Source of the DNA: Herbiconiux moechotypicola
Lineage (GTDB): Bacteria; Actinomycetota; Actinomycetes; Actinomycetales; Microbacteriaceae
Direction of reading: 5' to 3'
Assembly (NCBI RefSeq): GCF_024979255.1
Contig: NZ_JANLCN010000001.1
Location: forward strand, 62,001-126,000
DNA length: 64,000 bases
The translations under genes were made by a program, and so were the position numbers. The stretch's first letter is position 1; each line of letters starts with the position of its first letter. This document shows, in pieces, positions 23,953 to 33,154 of this stretch. Under the pieces are notes generated by a model, which was given only the letters and a program-made list of their open reading frames with translations, was not told where the DNA came from and did no database searches.

Positions 23953-24765
23953 TCAGCCCGCCGCGCGATCCTCCGCGGGCTCGGCGAGCACCACCGAGGT
24001 GCCGAGATCACGGATGCTCGCCGCGGCGGCCTCGCCGAGTCCGGCATCCGAGATGACCAGGTCGACCTCGTCGATGCCGAAGATGCGGTAGCGGCCGAAG
24101 CTGCCGTACTTCGACGAACCGGCCACCAGCACCGCCTCCGACGACATGGCCAGCGCCGCCTTCTTGAGGTCGACCTTCGACTCGGCGGGAGTGGTCACCC
24201 CGCGCTGCAGGTCCCACGAGCTCGACGAGAGGAACGCCACGTCGACGGAGAGCTCCCGCAGGGTCATCGCGGCCAGCCGGCCGACCGTGGACTGGTTGCC
24301 CTTCTCGACCCGGCCGCCCAGGGCGATGAGGTCGACCGTGGGGTGGTCGAGGAAGGACCCGATGACGGCGAGGTCGTTGGACACCACCGTGAGATCGGCG
24401 ATCGAGTCGAGGTAGGGGCGCATGGCCTGGATGGTGGTGCCGGCGTCGAGGAAGACCGTCATCCCGTCTCGCACCAGGCGCGAGGCCTCGCGGGCCATGG
24501 CGTCCTTCTCGATCAGGTCGAGGGTGGCCTTCTCCAGCCGGCTGGGCTCCACCGACAGGCGCGAGGAGATCTTCGCGCCCCCCGGTGTGGCGAGCACCCG
24601 GCCCGCCGCCTCGAGCGCGGCGATGTCGCGCCGGATGGTCATCTGACTGACCCCCAGCAGGGCGGTGAGCTGGTGGTAGCTCATCACCGATTCACGCCGC
24701 AGGTGCTTCACGATGAGCTCGCGGCGCTGCTCGGGGATCAGCGGCGTCTCGTCTGCGTCGGACAC
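23953..24765 (-). CDS. DeoR family regulator
   Basis: A 270-residue DeoR-type repressor. The N-terminal helix-turn-helix is QRRELIVKHLRRESVMSYHQ then LTALLGVSQMTIRRDIAALE. The C-terminal DeoR sensor domain, related to phosphosugar isomerases, has FLDAGTTIQAM, VVSNDLAV and LGGRVEKGNQSTVG. Such regulators usually respond to a phosphorylated sugar intermediate. The GTG at 24765 has an AGGAGGAG Shine-Dalgarno five bases upstream, and longer upstream extensions run into the aldolase gene. It lies 25 bases after the class II aldolase gene and ends the otnK-like operon, which it probably controls together with the divergent genes. Confidence 0.9.
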   Translation of the reverse strand: MSDADETPLIPEQRRELIVKHLRRESVMSYHQLTALLGVSQMTIRRDIAALEAAGRVLATPGGAKISSRLSVEPSRLEKATLDLIEKDAMAREASRLVRDGMTVFLDAGTTIQAMRPYLDSIADLTVVSNDLAVIGSFLDHPTVDLIALGGRVEKGNQSTVGRLAAMTLRELSVDVAFLSSSSWDLQRGVTTPAESKVDLKKAALAMSSEAVLVAGSSKYGSFGRYRIFGIDEVDLVISDAGLGEAAAASIRDLGTSVVLAEPAEDRAAG

Positions 24766-24790
24766 GGCACTCCTCCTCGATCCATCCAGC

Positions 24791-25534
24791 CTAGGGGGTG
24801 GTGAGGGCGTCCTCGGCGGAGCCGGCGGTCCACGGCGTGCCCCATTTCTCGCTGAGCGCGGCGATCTCGGCGTGGGGGAGCGTGCGCCGGGCGCGGCCGT
24901 CGGTGAGCAGCGCGATCCGGCACGCCTCCTCGAGCTCGATCGCCGCCTCGACGGCGCGATCGGCGTCGACGGCGCTCGCGATCTGGCCGTGATTGGCCAG
25001 CAGGGCGGCGTGGAACGGCTCGTCGAGTTCGAGCACGAGCTCACCGAGCTCGGGGCTGCCCGGCACCCGGAACGGGATGAGCGGGGTCTGGCCCACGCGC
25101 ATGACGAAGTAGGGCGTGAGCGGCGGCACCGCGCTCAGCGCGCTCCAGGGCTCGAGGCACGACAGGGCGACCGCGTGCGGCGAGTGCACGTGCACGACGG
25201 CCGTGTGCCCGGGGTTCTTGCGGTAGAACGCGAGGTGGAGCGAGGTCTCCTTCGAGGCGCGCGGCCCGTCGAGGTGCGTGCCGTCGGCGCTGAGCACCGC
25301 GATGTCGGCACGCGTGAGCCGGCCCAGATCGGTGCCGGTGCCGGTGGCGTAGACGTGCCCGCCCTGGAGAAGGCTCACGTTGCCGCTCGAGCCCGGGCTG
25401 ATGCCGGCGGCGGCCACGCGCGCGCCCATGCCGATCACCACGTCGACCGGGTCGGCGAAGCCGGGGGCGGGAGGCGCGGATGCGGCGCCGGCGGTCGCGG
25501 TGCTGACGGATGCGGTGACGTCGACGTCGGTCAC
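24791..25534 (-). CDS. class II aldolase/adducin family, OtnC-like decarboxylase
   Basis: A 247-residue zinc enzyme of the class II aldolase/adducin fold. Zinc ligands are expected in VVHVHSPHA and LANHGQIAS, and the phosphate loop in SPGSSGNVSLL with GPRASKETSLHL. Next to a DUF1537 kinase, members of this family (OtnC) decarboxylate 3-oxo-tetronate 4-phosphate to dihydroxyacetone phosphate. The GTG at 25534 overlaps the kinase stop by four bases, so the pair is translationally coupled. A fuculose-phosphate-type aldolase is an alternative, but the kinase neighbour favours the decarboxylase. Confidence 0.8.
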   Translation of the reverse strand: MTDVDVTASVSTATAGAASAPPAPGFADPVDVVIGMGARVAAAGISPGSSGNVSLLQGGHVYATGTGTDLGRLTRADIAVLSADGTHLDGPRASKETSLHLAFYRKNPGHTAVVHVHSPHAVALSCLEPWSALSAVPPLTPYFVMRVGQTPLIPFRVPGSPELGELVLELDEPFHAALLANHGQIASAVDADRAVEAAIELEEACRIALLTDGRARRTLPHAEIAALSEKWGTPWTAGSAEDALTTP

Positions 25535-26784
25535 GAGAGGGCCTCCCAGGCGGTGCTGAACATGTCGGTGGAGCCGAAGTTGCCCGACTTCAACGCGAGC
25601 GCGACCGGCGTGCCCGGCGATCCGGACGCGGCGCCGGTCGTGGAGAGCGACCAGCACACCCCGGGTGCGATCTGCGGCCCGATGAGGAGGCGCGTGCAGC
25701 CGAGCGCGGTCGTGACGGCCCCCGAGGTCTCGCCCCCGGCGACGATGACGCGGCGCACGCCGAGCCGGGCGACGGCGTCGACGACGACACGCGAGAGCAC
25801 CCCCTCCACCGCGGGGGCGGCGTCATGCGAGGCGTCGCGGATGTCGTCGAGCGTGGCGACCGAGTACACCACGGGCACGACCTCGGGATCGAGGCCGGCG
25901 AGCCAGGCCGAGACCTCGGCGACGACCGCGCCGGGATCGGCGAGCAGGCGTTGGACGTCGAGCTTGAACCCCGCCGCGCCCGCCGCGAGCGCAGCGGCGA
26001 TCTGCTCGCGGGTCTTCGCAGAGGCGCTGCCGCACACCACCAGCCGGCGACCCTCAGGGGCGTCGAAGCGCTGGTTCGCCGGGTCGTGGTCTCCGCGCAT
26101 CCCGAACGCCAGCCCCGCACTGCCCGAGAGCACGCGCCAGCTCGTGGTGGCGGCCTGGATGGTCTCGAGGTCGGCGTTCGTGGTGGCGTCGACCACCACG
26201 TAAGAGTCGGGCAGCGCGTCGAGGGTGTCGCGGAGCGCGTCGGCGCCCGCCCAGACCGAGTCGACCGAGACCTCGGTGACGGGGTGCGAGGTCTGGGGCG
26301 TGAGCAGCGCGGAGACCCGCGACTCGGTCATCGGCGTGAGCGGGTGGTGGCGCATGGGGGAGTCGCTCAGCAGTTCACCACCCACGAAGAGGTGGCCCTG
26401 GAAGACGGTGCGCGCGTTGTCGGGGAAGGCGGGCACGACGACGGTGCGGCGCTCGCCCAGCTCGCCGAGCACGGCGTCGAGCACAGGACCGATGTTGCCG
26501 GCCGAGGTGGAGTCGAAGGTCGAGCAGTACTTGACGAAGTACTGCCCGGGCTCGAGCTCCCGCAGGGCGCGCACCGAGTCGAGGGAGACCGACACGGCCT
26601 CGGCCACGGGTGCGGTGCGCGACTTGAGCGCCACGATCACCGCGTCGAGCCCCTTGGCCTCTGCGGAGGAGGGCACGGCCTCGGCGCCCAGCACCACGGC
26701 CACCCGCAGCCCGCGTTCACGGAGCGAGGTCGCGAGGTCGGTGGCGCCGGTGAAGTCGTCGGCGATCGCAGCGAGACGGATCAC
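25531..26784 (-). CDS. four-carbon acid sugar kinase, DUF1537/OtnK family
   Basis: A 417-residue kinase of the DUF1537 family. The N-terminal substrate domain starts AAIADDFTGATDLATSL with the family aspartate pair, and has YCSTFDST and TVVVPAFPDNARTVFQGHLF. The C-terminal nucleotide domain ends in VIVAGGETSGAVTTALG. Known members phosphorylate 3-oxo-tetronates, threonates or related acids (OtnK, DtnK, LtnK). The GTG at 26784 has AAGGGGAG upstream. It heads the minus-strand operon with the OtnC-like and DeoR genes. Together they fit conversion of a 3-oxo acid sugar to dihydroxyacetone phosphate. Confidence 0.88.
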   Translation of the reverse strand: MIRLAAIADDFTGATDLATSLRERGLRVAVVLGAEAVPSSAEAKGLDAVIVALKSRTAPVAEAVSVSLDSVRALRELEPGQYFVKYCSTFDSTSAGNIGPVLDAVLGELGERRTVVVPAFPDNARTVFQGHLFVGGELLSDSPMRHHPLTPMTESRVSALLTPQTSHPVTEVSVDSVWAGADALRDTLDALPDSYVVVDATTNADLETIQAATTSWRVLSGSAGLAFGMRGDHDPANQRFDAPEGRRLVVCGSASAKTREQIAAALAAGAAGFKLDVQRLLADPGAVVAEVSAWLAGLDPEVVPVVYSVATLDDIRDASHDAAPAVEGVLSRVVVDAVARLGVRRVIVAGGETSGAVTTALGCTRLLIGPQIAPGVCWSLSTTGAASGSPGTPVALALKSGNFGSTDMFSTAWEALS

Positions 26785-26822
26785 GAGGACTCCCCTTCGA
26801 GGTGACGGAACAAGACCTCGAC

Positions 26823-26851
26823 ATTCCACCACATGTGAATCCGTGTTGCAA
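26823..26851 (-). promoter_or_regulatory. promoter candidate for the otnK-like operon
   Basis: On the minus strand TTGCAA (26851-26846), a 17-base spacer and TGGAAT (26828-26823) form a plausible promoter. It shares an AT-rich patch with the divergent promoter, where CAAAGTTTG (26849-26857) is an inverted repeat that could be a DeoR site. Confidence 0.35.
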
Positions 26852-26854
26852 AGT

Positions 26855-26884
26855 TTGAAAATTTGATTCGATCGTGTGTATGGT
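26855..26884 (+). promoter_or_regulatory. promoter candidate for the SAF-dehydrogenase operon
   Basis: TTGAAA (26855-26860), an 18-base spacer and TATGGT (26879-26884) make a good -35/-10 pair. It places transcription start near 26891 and therefore rules against translation from the in-frame GTG at 26876. Confidence 0.45.
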
Positions 26885-26968
26885 GGCCCAATCGTCGCCA
26901 GCACCTCGCTGCCGACCGACGCCCTGCACATCGACCGCGCGGAACGAGCCGCGCAGACGGGACCAACG

Positions 26969-28327
26969 GTGACTTCCCTCGAGCATCCCATGCCGGCCGC
27001 TGCCGACGTCCGTGTCGCCCTCACCGGCGCACGAGGCGGATTCGGCCGCACCTTCCTGGCCCAGGTGCGCGCCGTGCCCCGTCTGGTGGCGAGCCAGCTG
27101 ATCGACCCCGACACCGTGGGGGTGCGCACCATGCTCGACGAGCTCGGCTTCGGCCCTGAGGGTTCAGAGGGCGTGCCCACCCTCGTCGCGAGCGCCGCCG
27201 ACATCGACTGGGACTCCATCGACGTGCTCGTCGAGGCGACCGGCCGCATCGACGCGGGGTACGACTACGCCGCCACCGCCCTCGCGCACGGCGTGCACGT
27301 GGTGATGGTGAGCAAAGAGGTCGAGTCGCTCGCCGGGGTCTCCCTCGCCGCCGACGCCCGGGCCGCGGGTGTGTTCTATCTTCCCGGCGACGGCGACCAG
27401 CCCGCGAACCTCGTGCGCCTGCTCGCCTGGGTCGAGCGCACCGGTCTCGAGGTGGTGGCGCTCGGCAAGTCGGGGGAGTACGACCTGGTCTTCGACCCCG
27501 AGGCCGAGACGGTCACCCAGCTCGACCAGACCATCCTCGCTCCGGGTCTCGGCGACCTGCTCACCCTGGGTGACGACGTTCCCGCGACCCTCGCCGCGCG
27601 CGCGGCCGCGGTCGCCGGTCTCAAGCGCGCCGCCGCCGCCGACTCCTGCGAGATGGCGGTGGTCTCGCTGCACACCGGGGCGCTCTCCGACGTGGAGCGC
27701 ATGCACTACCCGGTCGCCCGGCCCGACGAGCTCGCCGACATCTACGCCGCCGTGGCCGAGGGCGGCATCCGCGAGCGCGACCGCGTGGTCGACGTGTTCT
27801 CGGCGCTGCGGCTGCCCGGCGAGGCCAGCTTCGCGGGCGGCGTCTTCGCCGTGGTGCGCACGAACGACTCCGAGACCTGGGAGATGCTGCGCGGCAAGGG
27901 CCACGTCGTCTCACGCTCGGGCGACTACGCCACCATCTACTGGCCCTACCACTTCATGGGAGTGGAGACCGTGCTCACGGTGCTCGACGCCTTCGACGGT
28001 GTGGCGCCGACAGCCCCGGTCGCCGCGCGCATCCCGCAGCAGCACACCGTGCTCGCCGCCCGTGCCGCGCGCGACCTCCCCGCCGGAACCCGGTTCCGGG
28101 TCGAGGGGCACCACCACGAGATCGCCGGTGTGGCACCCGTGATCGTCGACCGTGCGGTCGCCGCGGCCCCGGATGCGCCCGGTGAGGTCGCGATCTCGGC
28201 CTACTACCTCTTGAGCGGCGCCGTGCTCACGCGCGACGTGGTCGAGGGGGAACTGATCGCCCTCGCCGACCTCGACGAGGTGCCGGCGCAGGCGCTGGCC
28301 GCGTTTCGGGCGGGGTTCGCACTGTGA
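26969..28327 (+). CDS. homoserine dehydrogenase-like oxidoreductase with SAF domain
   Basis: A protein of about 452 residues with an N-terminal NAD(P)-binding fold (VALTGARGGFGRTFLAQV) like homoserine dehydrogenases, a middle catalytic domain, and a C-terminal SAF domain (HTVLAARAARDLPAGTRFR onward). The invariant lysines of this group may be in VSKEVESLAG and ALGKSGEYD. The family (COG4091 type) is poorly studied. Beside an OtnK-like kinase and a lactonase-like enzyme it probably oxidises an acid sugar to a 3-oxo acid. The start is uncertain: GTG 26969 is preferred, ATG 26990 is possible, and GTG 26876 overlaps the likely promoter. Its stop overlaps the next gene by four bases. Confidence 0.75.
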   Translation: MTSLEHPMPAAADVRVALTGARGGFGRTFLAQVRAVPRLVASQLIDPDTVGVRTMLDELGFGPEGSEGVPTLVASAADIDWDSIDVLVEATGRIDAGYDYAATALAHGVHVVMVSKEVESLAGVSLAADARAAGVFYLPGDGDQPANLVRLLAWVERTGLEVVALGKSGEYDLVFDPEAETVTQLDQTILAPGLGDLLTLGDDVPATLAARAAAVAGLKRAAAADSCEMAVVSLHTGALSDVERMHYPVARPDELADIYAAVAEGGIRERDRVVDVFSALRLPGEASFAGGVFAVVRTNDSETWEMLRGKGHVVSRSGDYATIYWPYHFMGVETVLTVLDAFDGVAPTAPVAARIPQQHTVLAARAARDLPAGTRFRVEGHHHEIAGVAPVIVDRAVAAAPDAPGEVAISAYYLLSGAVLTRDVVEGELIALADLDEVPAQALAAFRAGFAL

Positions 28328-29313
28328 CCGGCGACACCTCCTCGACCGCCGCCGAGCGCATCCGCGCGGCGCGCCTCCCTGAGGGCTACGACCTGCGCAT
28401 CCTCGACGCCCACCACCACTTCTGGGATCTCGAGGGCGAGGGTCACTGGCCCTGGATCCAAGACGAGTACAACCCCGACTTCTTCCTCGGCGACTACAAC
28501 GCCATGCGGCGCACCTTCCTCGCGGAGCAGTACCTCGCGGCCACCGCCGGCTGGACCGTGCTGGGCACGGTGCACTGCGAGGCCGAGCGCAGCCGCTCCG
28601 AGGAGGTGGCCGAAGACGAGTTCCTCGACGGACTGCACGCCCTCGACCCCCGGTTCCCCGCCGCGGTGGTGGCGCACGCCACCTTCCTTCGCGACGACCT
28701 CGCCCAGGTGCTCGCGGGCCACGCCGCGCATCCGCTGGTCAAGGGCATCCGTTCGAAGCCCGTCATCGCGACAGATGCCGCGGGTGCCGCCGCCGGCGCG
28801 GTGGCGGGGGCCCCGGGCTCGCTGCAGGACGAGCGCTGGCTGGCCGGCCTCCGAACCCTCGCCGACCACGGATTCTCGTGGGACCTCCGGGTGCCCTACT
28901 ACCACCTGGCCGAGGCGGCCGAGGTGGTCGCCACGATCCCCGGCACGAGCGTCGTCGTGAACCACTGCGGCCTGCCGCTGGATCGCAGCGCCGACGGGCT
29001 CGCGATCTGGCGCGACGGGATGCACCGGCTGGCCGCGCTGCCGAACACGGCGGTCAAGGTGTCGGAGCTCGGCCTCTACCGCAATGTGTGGAACCGCGAC
29101 TCCAACATCGAGATCGTGCGCGAGACCCTCGAGATCTTCGGGCACTCCCGGGCGATGTTCGCCTCGAACCTCCCGGTGGCCACCCTCACCGCCCCGAGCT
29201 TCGACGAGGTCATGGACGTGATCCTCGCCGGAGCCCAGGGCGCCACCCCCGACCAGCTCGACGACCTGTTCCACGGCACCGCGTCACGCGTGTACCGGGT
29301 CGAGCTCCCGTAA
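28324..29313 (+). CDS. amidohydrolase family 2 protein, probable sugar lactonase
   Basis: A 329-residue TIM-barrel hydrolase of the amidohydrolase-2 family, close in pattern to L-fucono- and L-rhamnono-lactonases. The metal-binding strand-1 motif is DAHHHFW at residues 28-34. Further blocks are VKGIRSKPV, VVNHCGLPLDRS and VKVSELGLY. At the strand-8 position where an aspartate is common, this protein has MFASNLPV; an asparagine here is frequent in lactonase-like members. GTG 28324 overlaps the upstream TGA by four bases. It would open a sugar lactone to the acid used by the dehydrogenase and kinase. Confidence 0.82.
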   Translation: MTGDTSSTAAERIRAARLPEGYDLRILDAHHHFWDLEGEGHWPWIQDEYNPDFFLGDYNAMRRTFLAEQYLAATAGWTVLGTVHCEAERSRSEEVAEDEFLDGLHALDPRFPAAVVAHATFLRDDLAQVLAGHAAHPLVKGIRSKPVIATDAAGAAAGAVAGAPGSLQDERWLAGLRTLADHGFSWDLRVPYYHLAEAAEVVATIPGTSVVVNHCGLPLDRSADGLAIWRDGMHRLAALPNTAVKVSELGLYRNVWNRDSNIEIVRETLEIFGHSRAMFASNLPVATLTAPSFDEVMDVILAGAQGATPDQLDDLFHGTASRVYRVELP

Positions 29314-29369
29314 CTCCCCGCATCACTCCCTCCTCCCGAAACCCCTCCCCGACACAGAAAGCTGACCCC

Positions 29370-30701
29370 ATGACCACCGTCAACGACGACAAGCTGTTCC
29401 GGAAGGTGATGCTCCGCGTCCTTCCGCTCGCCATGCTCGGGTTCTTCCTCTCCTACCTCGACCGTGTGAACGTGGGCTACGCCCAGGAGACCATGAGCGC
29501 CGACCTCGGCTTCTCCTACGCCGTCTACGGCCTCGGCGCCGGCCTGTTCTTCGTGGGGTACTTCATCTTCGAGATCCCCTCGAACCTCATCCTCGCCAAG
29601 GTGGGTGCGCGCAAGTGGATCGCGCGCATCATGATCACCTGGGGCATCATCTCGGGCCTGATGTTCTTCGTGAACAGCGAGTGGATGTTCTACGGACTGC
29701 GCTTCCTGCTCGGCGTCGCGGAGGCGGGCTTCATTCCCGGCATCCTCTTCTACATGGCGTCGTGGTTCCCGCCGAGCCGCCGTGGCCGCGCCTGGGGCAT
29801 CTTCTACATCGCGCTGGCCTCCTCCGGCCTCATCGGCGGTCCTGTCTCGGGCATCATCCTCGCCGGCATGGACGGCGTGGGCGGCCACGCCGGCTGGCAG
29901 TGGCTGTTCTTCATCGAGGCCATCCCGACCGTGCTGCTCGGTGTCGTCATCCTGTTCTTCCTGCAGGAGGACTTCCGCACCGTGAAGTGGCTGAACACCA
30001 CCGAGAAGGAGCGCCTCGGTGCCCTGCTCGCGGCCGAGGCTCCGGCCGGCGGCCACACCCCGCTCCGTGACGTGTTCAGGAGCAAGCTCATCTGGATGCT
30101 CACCGCGGTCTACTTCTCGTACAACTTCGCGCTCTACGGCATCAGCTTCTGGCTGCCCAACCTGGTGGGTGAGCTCGGCTTCGCGGGACCGGTGGCCATC
30201 GGCTTCATCTCGGCCATCCCCTCGCTCGCCGCCATCGTGTCCATGGTCACCTTCGGGTTCCTCTCCGACCGCGCGGGCGAGCGCAAGAAGTTCATCGCGG
30301 CCGCCTTCGTGCTCTCGGCCATCGGCTTCGCGCTCTGCATCATCGCGGGCACCGAGAACCCGATCCTCGGCGTGGTGGGCCTCAGCCTCGCCAACGCGGG
30401 CGCCCTCTCCATCCCGGCCATATTCTGGAGCTTCCAGACCTCGATGCTCGCGGGCACCGCCCTCGCCGGCGGGATCGCGCTCATCAACTCGACGGGCAAC
30501 CTCGCCGGGTTCGCGGCCCCCTACCTCATCGGCGCGGTGAAGGACTCCCTGGGCTCGGCCACCGTGGCGCTCTACATCACGGGGGCGATCATGCTGGTGG
30601 GTGCCGTGCTGGTGCTCACCATCAAGCGCAGCGGCCGCGTGCCGCGCGAGAGCGACGTGACAGATCAGCCGGCGAGCAGCCCCGCGAACCACTCCGCCTG
30701 A
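29370..30701 (+). CDS. MFS transporter, anion:cation symporter (ACS) type
   Basis: A 443-residue, 12-span transporter resembling the ACS family (galactonate, glucarate, tartrate and phthalate permeases). The first span ends in FFLSYLDRVNVGYA, the family signature, followed by LGFSYAVYGLGAGLFFVGYF and EIPSNLILAKVGARKWIARI. The central loop carries FRTVKWLNTTEKERLG. It is the third gene of the operon and is the evident importer for an acid sugar or its anion. Its last 37 bases (30665-30701) overlap the 3' end of the convergent acetyl esterase gene. Confidence 0.9.
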   Translation: MTTVNDDKLFRKVMLRVLPLAMLGFFLSYLDRVNVGYAQETMSADLGFSYAVYGLGAGLFFVGYFIFEIPSNLILAKVGARKWIARIMITWGIISGLMFFVNSEWMFYGLRFLLGVAEAGFIPGILFYMASWFPPSRRGRAWGIFYIALASSGLIGGPVSGIILAGMDGVGGHAGWQWLFFIEAIPTVLLGVVILFFLQEDFRTVKWLNTTEKERLGALLAAEAPAGGHTPLRDVFRSKLIWMLTAVYFSYNFALYGISFWLPNLVGELGFAGPVAIGFISAIPSLAAIVSMVTFGFLSDRAGERKKFIAAAFVLSAIGFALCIIAGTENPILGVVGLSLANAGALSIPAIFWSFQTSMLAGTALAGGIALINSTGNLAGFAAPYLIGAVKDSLGSATVALYITGAIMLVGAVLVLTIKRSGRVPRESDVTDQPASSPANHSA

Positions 30702-31663
30702 CGCCACCACTGCAGCGGCCCGCCGCCGACGTGCTCGTCGAACGGGTACACCTCGATCTGCTTCGGGCCGCTGTAGTGGTTGTACGAGGCGAACACGGTC
30801 GACGGCGGGCAGATCGGGTCGAGCAGCGCCACGCTGAAGTAGGCGGGCGCCGTGGCCCGGGCGGCGAAGTTCATGCCGTCGAAGTAGGCGAGGGTCTCGA
30901 ACACCCGCTCGGTGCGGGTGCGGTGCACCGAGAGGTAGCGCACCACCTCGTTGTACGGGTCGGTGGAGGTCATGCCCACGGCGCGCTCGAAGTGACTGAG
31001 GAACGGCACGTCGGCCATCACGGCGGTGAGCGGATGCGCGGCGAGGCCCGCGCCCGAGAGCCCGGCCACGGCGAGGGCGATTCCGCCGCCCTGGCTGCCG
31101 CCCTGCACGGCCACGCGGGCGGCATCGACACCCGGCAGCTCACGGGCCACCGCCACGGCCCGCACCGCGTCGGTGAACACGCGACGGTAGTAGTAGGTCG
31201 AGGGGTCGTCGATGCCGCGCGTGACGAATCCCGGCGCCGCCGGCCCACTCGGCGCATCGTCGGGCGTGTCGCCGCCGGTGCCCCACACGCTGCCCTGACC
31301 GCGGGTGTCCATCACCAGCAGCGCGTGGCCGGCCGCCGCCCACGCGATGTTCTCCACCGGCAGGCCGCGCCCGCCGCCGTACCCGATGAACTGCACCACG
31401 CAGGGCCGCTGCACCTCGTCGCGCGAGGGCGATGCCGGCGTGATGAACCAGGCCTTCACGGGTTGCCCCGCGAAGCCCGAGAACGTGACGTCGCTCACCT
31501 CGAAACCGGCGAGCGGCCCGTCGGCGCGGGTGAGCACGGTGGGCGTGGCCCGCGCGGCCGCCTCGTCGAGCGTGGTCGCCCAGAATCCGTCGAAGTCGGC
31601 CGGTGCGGTGAGGGCCGGGCGGTATTCGCGCAGCTCCTCCAGGGGGAGATCGAATCGGGGCAC
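30665..31663 (-). CDS. acetyl xylan esterase / cephalosporin deacetylase, CE7
   Basis: A 332-residue cytoplasmic esterase of carbohydrate esterase family 7, which removes acetyl groups from imported xylo-oligosaccharides. The start FDLPLEELREYRP is characteristic. The catalytic triad is Ser190 in GGSQGGG, Asp282 in LLDPICPP and His311 in FDEHVGG, and RGQG near residue 122 completes the family pattern. GTG 31663 gives the usual CE7 N-terminus; a GTG at 31681 would add six residues. It is last in the xylo-oligosaccharide operon, 30 bases after the GH1 gene, and may also have its own weak promoter (CAGTCT six bases before the start). Confidence 0.9.
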   Translation of the reverse strand: MPRFDLPLEELREYRPALTAPADFDGFWATTLDEAAARATPTVLTRADGPLAGFEVSDVTFSGFAGQPVKAWFITPASPSRDEVQRPCVVQFIGYGGGRGLPVENIAWAAAGHALLVMDTRGQGSVWGTGGDTPDDAPSGPAAPGFVTRGIDDPSTYYYRRVFTDAVRAVAVARELPGVDAARVAVQGGSQGGGIALAVAGLSGAGLAAHPLTAVMADVPFLSHFERAVGMTSTDPYNEVVRYLSVHRTRTERVFETLAYFDGMNFAARATAPAYFSVALLDPICPPSTVFASYNHYSGPKQIEVYPFDEHVGGGPLQWWRQAEWFAGLLAG

Positions 31664-31669
31664 GGAGTC

Positions 31670-31675
31670 AGACTG
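31670..31675 (-). promoter_or_regulatory. weak -10-like box before the CE7 gene
   Basis: CAGTCT on the minus strand lies six bases before GTG 31663, the same spacing as the leaderless starts elsewhere, but with C in place of the first T. Confidence 0.2.
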
Positions 31676-31693
31676 CCACACCCGCGAGGGCGG

Positions 31694-33154
31694 TCACAGC
31701 CCCTCGGTCGAGGGGATGCTCCGTGTGGTGATGAGCCGGGCCAGCCACAGCGAGCTGTCTTTAGGGATGCGCTCCTGCGTGTCGTAGTCGACCCGCACGA
31801 TGCCGAACCGCTTCGAATACCCGTAGCCCCACTCGAAGTTGTCGAGGAGGCTCCACACCTGATAGCCGCGCAGGTCGACGCCCCGCTCGAGCGCCCGATG
31901 CGCCGCGGTGAAGTGGCGACGGAGGTAGTCGACTCGGAGGGGGTCGTGCACCCGTGGCGTGCCGTCATCGAGCACGACCTCGTCGGCGAAGGCGGCTCCG
32001 TTCTCGGTGATCATGAGCGGTTGCGCGGGGAACTCCTCGTGCAACGCCATCAGCAGCTCCTCGAGTCCCGACGGGTCGATGTTCCAGCCCATCTCGGTGT
32101 ACGGCCCGGCCTGCGGCAGGAACTCCACATCGTCGGCTCCTGGCCAGGGCGATCCGCCGACGTCCTTGTGTCCGTCGTTCATCGAGCGGGGAGAGCTGCC
32201 GTCCCAACGGCGCACGAGCGTGGTGGAGTAGTAGTTGACCCCCAGAACGTGCAGCGGCTGACGGATGCGCGCGAGGTCGCCCTCCTGCACGAAGCCCCAG
32301 TCGGTGATCGACGCGGTGTCGGCGAACAGGTCGGCGGGATAGGCGCCGTGCAGCAAGGGCCCCGTGAAGGCGCGGTTCGCGATCGCGTCGATCTGCCGCA
32401 CCGCGTCGGCGCCCGACTCGCCCGAGCCCTCCTCCGCCCGCAGCACGTGCAGGTTGAGCGTGACCGAGTACTGCGGGTCGTTGGTCACCACCTCGCGCAG
32501 CGCCTCGATGGCGAGCCCGTGCGCGAGGTTCAGGTGGTGCACGGCGCGCAGAGCGGCCTCGGGGGAGGTGCGCCCGGGCGCGTGCGCCCCCGACCCGTAG
32601 CCGAGATAGGCCGAGCACCACGGTTCGTTCAGCGTCGTCCACACGGCCACTCGGTCGCCGAGCGCCTCGCCCACGAGGCGCGCGTAGTCGGCGAAGGCGA
32701 GCGCGGTCGACCGGACGGTCCACCCGCCCTCGTCCTCGAGGGCCTGTGGCAGGTCCCAGTGGTAGAGGGTGGCGATGGGGGTGATGCCCCGCGCCAGCAG
32801 CCCGTCGACGAGCCGCGAGTAGAACGCCAGCCCCGCCTCGAGAGCGGGGCCGCGACCGGTGGGCTGGATGCGCGGCCACGCGATCGAGAACCGGTACGAC
32901 TCGAGCCCCAGCCGCTGCATGAGGTCGAGGTCGGCCTCCCAGCGGTGGTAATGGTCGTCGGCCACGTCTCCCGTGTCGCCGTTCCAGACCTTGCCCGGGG
33001 TGTGGCTGAAAGTGTCCCAGATGGAGGCTCCGCGACCGTCCTCGTCGTAGGCGCCCTCGATCTGGTAGGACGCCGTGGCCGAGCCGATGAGGAAGCCGTC
33101 GGGGAATCGCAGACCCACGTCGCGATAGTCGGGGGAACCGGTCACGTCGCTCAT
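31694..33154 (-). CDS. beta-glucosidase, glycoside hydrolase family 1
   Basis: A 486-residue GH1 enzyme without signal peptide. The N-terminal signature is [20 protein letters not shown] (residues 21-40). The acid/base is Glu177 in TTLNEPW and the nucleophile Glu384 in MITENGAAF. It hydrolyses beta-glucosides or related beta-glycosides such as cello- or xyloglucan-derived fragments. Its ATG overlaps the GH31 stop by four bases. Paired with an alpha-xylosidase, it fits stepwise dismantling of xyloglucan oligosaccharides in the cytoplasm. Confidence 0.93.
   Translation of the reverse strand: MSDVTGSPDYRDVGLRFPDGFLIGSATASYQIEGAYDEDGRGASIWDTFSHTPGKVWNGDTGDVADDHYHRWEADLDLMQRLGLESYRFSIAWPRIQPTGRGPALEAGLAFYSRLVDGLLARGITPIATLYHWDLPQALEDEGGWTVRSTALAFADYARLVGEALGDRVAVWTTLNEPWCSAYLGYGSGAHAPGRTSPEAALRAVHHLNLAHGLAIEALREVVTNDPQYSVTLNLHVLRAEEGSGESGADAVRQIDAIANRAFTGPLLHGAYPADLFADTASITDWGFVQEGDLARIRQPLHVLGVNYYSTTLVRRWDGSSPRSMNDGHKDVGGSPWPGADDVEFLPQAGPYTEMGWNIDPSGLEELLMALHEEFPAQPLMITENGAAFADEVVLDDGTPRVHDPLRVDYLRRHFTAAHRALERGVDLRGYQVWSLLDNFEWGYGYSKRFGIVRVDYDTQERIPKDSSLWLARLITTRSIPSTEGL

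Noticed and set aside
26876-26968. N-terminal extension of the SAF dehydrogenase from GTG 26876
   Set aside because: It overlaps the best -10 box (26879-26884), so the message would begin inside it.
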